Below, in pieces: positions 63,001 to 64,000 of a DNA stretch of 64,000 nucleotides (positions are counted from its first letter, which is position 1; each line of letters opens with the position of its first letter). The notes beneath the pieces are model-generated. The model did no database searches and was not told where the DNA came from. It saw only the letters and a list, made by a program, of their open reading frames with translations. This DNA comes from Marinobacter excellens HL-55 (GTDB lineage: Bacteria; Pseudomonadota; Gammaproteobacteria; Pseudomonadales; Oleiphilaceae). The DNA lies in NCBI GenBank assembly GCA_001314845.1, contig LJZQ01000001.1:1-64000 (forward strand). The letters run 5' to 3'. A program made the position numbers and the translations under genes.

Positions 63001-64000
63001 TGGGCGACATAAGCGTCCAACTCCGTTGCGGGCATAGGTCTGGCAAACAAAAACCCCTGGAAAAATTGGCATCCCATGGCTTTCAGGCGCCGCAACTGTC
63101 CTGCCGTTTCAACACCCTCTGCGAGTGCCCGCATGCCAAGCGAGGACGCCAGCGCAAGAATCGTTTCCGCAATGGCCGCATCACTTGGATCGTCTAGCAG
63201 ATCACGAACAAAACTCTGGTCAATTTTAAGCTCATCAAGAGGTAAATTCTTGAGGTAGGAGAGCGAAGAGTATCCGGTGCCGAAATCATCCAGCGAGACT
63301 GTCACACCCATATTTCGGATTTCACAAATCATAGCCGACACGTGGGCCAGGTCCAGAGCAAACACCGATTCGGTTATTTCAAGCTTGAGGTTTTCGGCCA
63401 ACTCCGCCTGAACGGCGATCTTGTTCTTTAAATTGGAGACAAAATCAGGCGACTGGAACTGTTTGGCACTGACATTGACCGAAAGCGACAGTTTTTCGAA
63501 CCCACTCCCCCGATTGGCCCAGGCCTGCAAGATTCCTAGAGACTGATCCAGCACGTAAGCGCCAATCTCTCCAATCAATCCGGCGTCCTCGGCAAGAGGA
63601 ATGAATTCACCGGGAGAGACAAAACCACGGCTGGGTGAGTTCCACCGTATCAAAGCTTCCGCGCCTATGACGGTGCCATCACCATCCACCTGGGGTTGGT
63701 AATAAACGGTTAACTGTCTGTGCCGTATCGCCTGACGCAAGTCCGCTTCAAGTGATAGCCGCTGCGACACCGCCGTCTGCATTTTCTGATCGAAGAAGCG
63801 GATGCAATTGCGCCCATCGTCTTTCGCACGAAACATGGCCAAGTCTGCCTGCGCAAGTAGTTGCTCCAGGGTCGTATCATGATCATGGAACAGGGCCACT
63901 CCCATACTGGAGGAGCCCTGGTATTCCGCACCGTTCAACAGGTAGGTGCCATTGAGTGCATCCCGCATTTTCTCACAGACCTTTTCGGCCTGTTCCGCAG
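62967..64000 (-). CDS. GGDEF-EAL protein (C-terminal part)
   Basis: The reading frame is open to the right edge, so only the last 344 residues are visible. The end of a GGDEF domain (MGVALFHDHDTTLEQLLAQA, DLAMFRAKDDGRN) leads into an EAL phosphodiesterase domain: AEALIRWNSP, SVNVSAKQFQ, LEITESVF, LDDFGTGYSSLSYLK, LKIDQSFV and AEGVETAGQL all look catalytically competent for cyclic di-GMP hydrolysis. The state of the GGDEF active site lies outside the window. Confidence 0.93.
   Translation of the reverse strand, partial: AEQAEKVCEKMRDALNGTYLLNGAEYQGSSSMGVALFHDHDTTLEQLLAQADLAMFRAKDDGRNCIRFFDQKMQTAVSQRLSLEADLRQAIRHRQLTVYYQPQVDGDGTVIGAEALIRWNSPSRGFVSPGEFIPLAEDAGLIGEIGAYVLDQSLGILQAWANRGSGFEKLSLSVNVSAKQFQSPDFVSNLKNKIAVQAELAENLKLEITESVFALDLAHVSAMICEIRNMGVTVSLDDFGTGYSSLSYLKNLPLDELKIDQSFVRDLLDDPSDAAIAETILALASSLGMRALAEGVETAGQLRRLKAMGCQFFQGFLFARPMPATELDAYVAHQLGTGRRPLP

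Noticed and set aside
1..64000. tRNA, rRNA, CRISPR, IS or phage elements
   Set aside because: Read on both strands; no cloverleaf, rRNA block, spaced direct repeats, transposase or integrase was found.

Overview
The window (64 kb, fairly GC-rich, densely coded) looks like a chromosomal segment of a marine, halotolerant gammaproteobacterium, most likely Marinobacter or a close relative. The pointers are an ectoine-type TRAP transporter with its UspA partner (teaABCD), Na+/alanine symport, malate:quinone oxidoreductase, three-subunit transhydrogenase, LutABC lactate oxidation, a HiPIP and a multiheme sulfur-redox block. I see no rRNA, tRNA, CRISPR array, insertion sequence or prophage. The genus is inferred from gene content only.

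Layout. 0-12.3 kb: an acyl-CoA/short-acid catabolic locus. MaoC hydratase, isochorismatase-family hydrolase, PAS histidine kinase and FixJ-type regulator run leftward. Malonyl-CoA decarboxylase, PhaB-like reductase, acyl-CoA dehydrogenase and aldehyde dehydrogenase run rightward. A second leftward unit holds a membrane permease and a CoA ligase. A 10+10 bp palindrome between the divergent operons shares a 15-mer with the permease promoter, so the three units are probably one regulon. 12.5-22.1 kb: 1-Cys peroxiredoxin, then sulfide/polysulfide redox genes (DUF442 sulfurtransferase, ETHE1-like persulfide dioxygenase, SQR, cytochrome b561, octaheme tetrathionate reductase-like cytochrome, secreted DsrE protein, SLAC1 channel, periplasmic rhodanese, di-heme peroxidase), with perfect FNR/Anr boxes before otr and sqr. 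22.2-30.4 kb: nitroreductase, mqo-pntAA-pntAB-pntB, and lutABC facing it.

30.5-35.4 kb: mixed housekeeping genes (OvoA-C-terminus-like methyltransferase, MscS, LLM flavoprotein, glutathione peroxidase, small hydrolase, HiPIP). 35.5-39.1 kb: teaABCD; teaB carries an in-frame amber codon just after its best start. 39.3-49.8 kb: AGCS symporter, 7TM-DISM diguanylate cyclase, potABCD-type polyamine transporter, orphan TRAP binding protein, chemoreceptor. 50-58 kb: SixA-CHAD fusion, CDF transporter, LysR regulator, RarD/DUF3565, rhodanese, YchJ, membrane protein, PAS-GGDEF and an orphan binding protein. 58.1-63.0 kb: a Zur-type zinc island (DUF1826, AztD-like lipoprotein broken by a C7 tract, His-rich outer-membrane barrel, ZnuA/AztC-like binding protein, ABC-3 permease) with no ATPase gene. 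The window ends inside a GGDEF-EAL gene.

The most notable items are two reading-frame lesions in otherwise intact operons (teaB amber, aztD-like C7 slip), the linked acid-catabolism regulon ending in malonyl-CoA decarboxylase, and the Anr-associated sulfur block.
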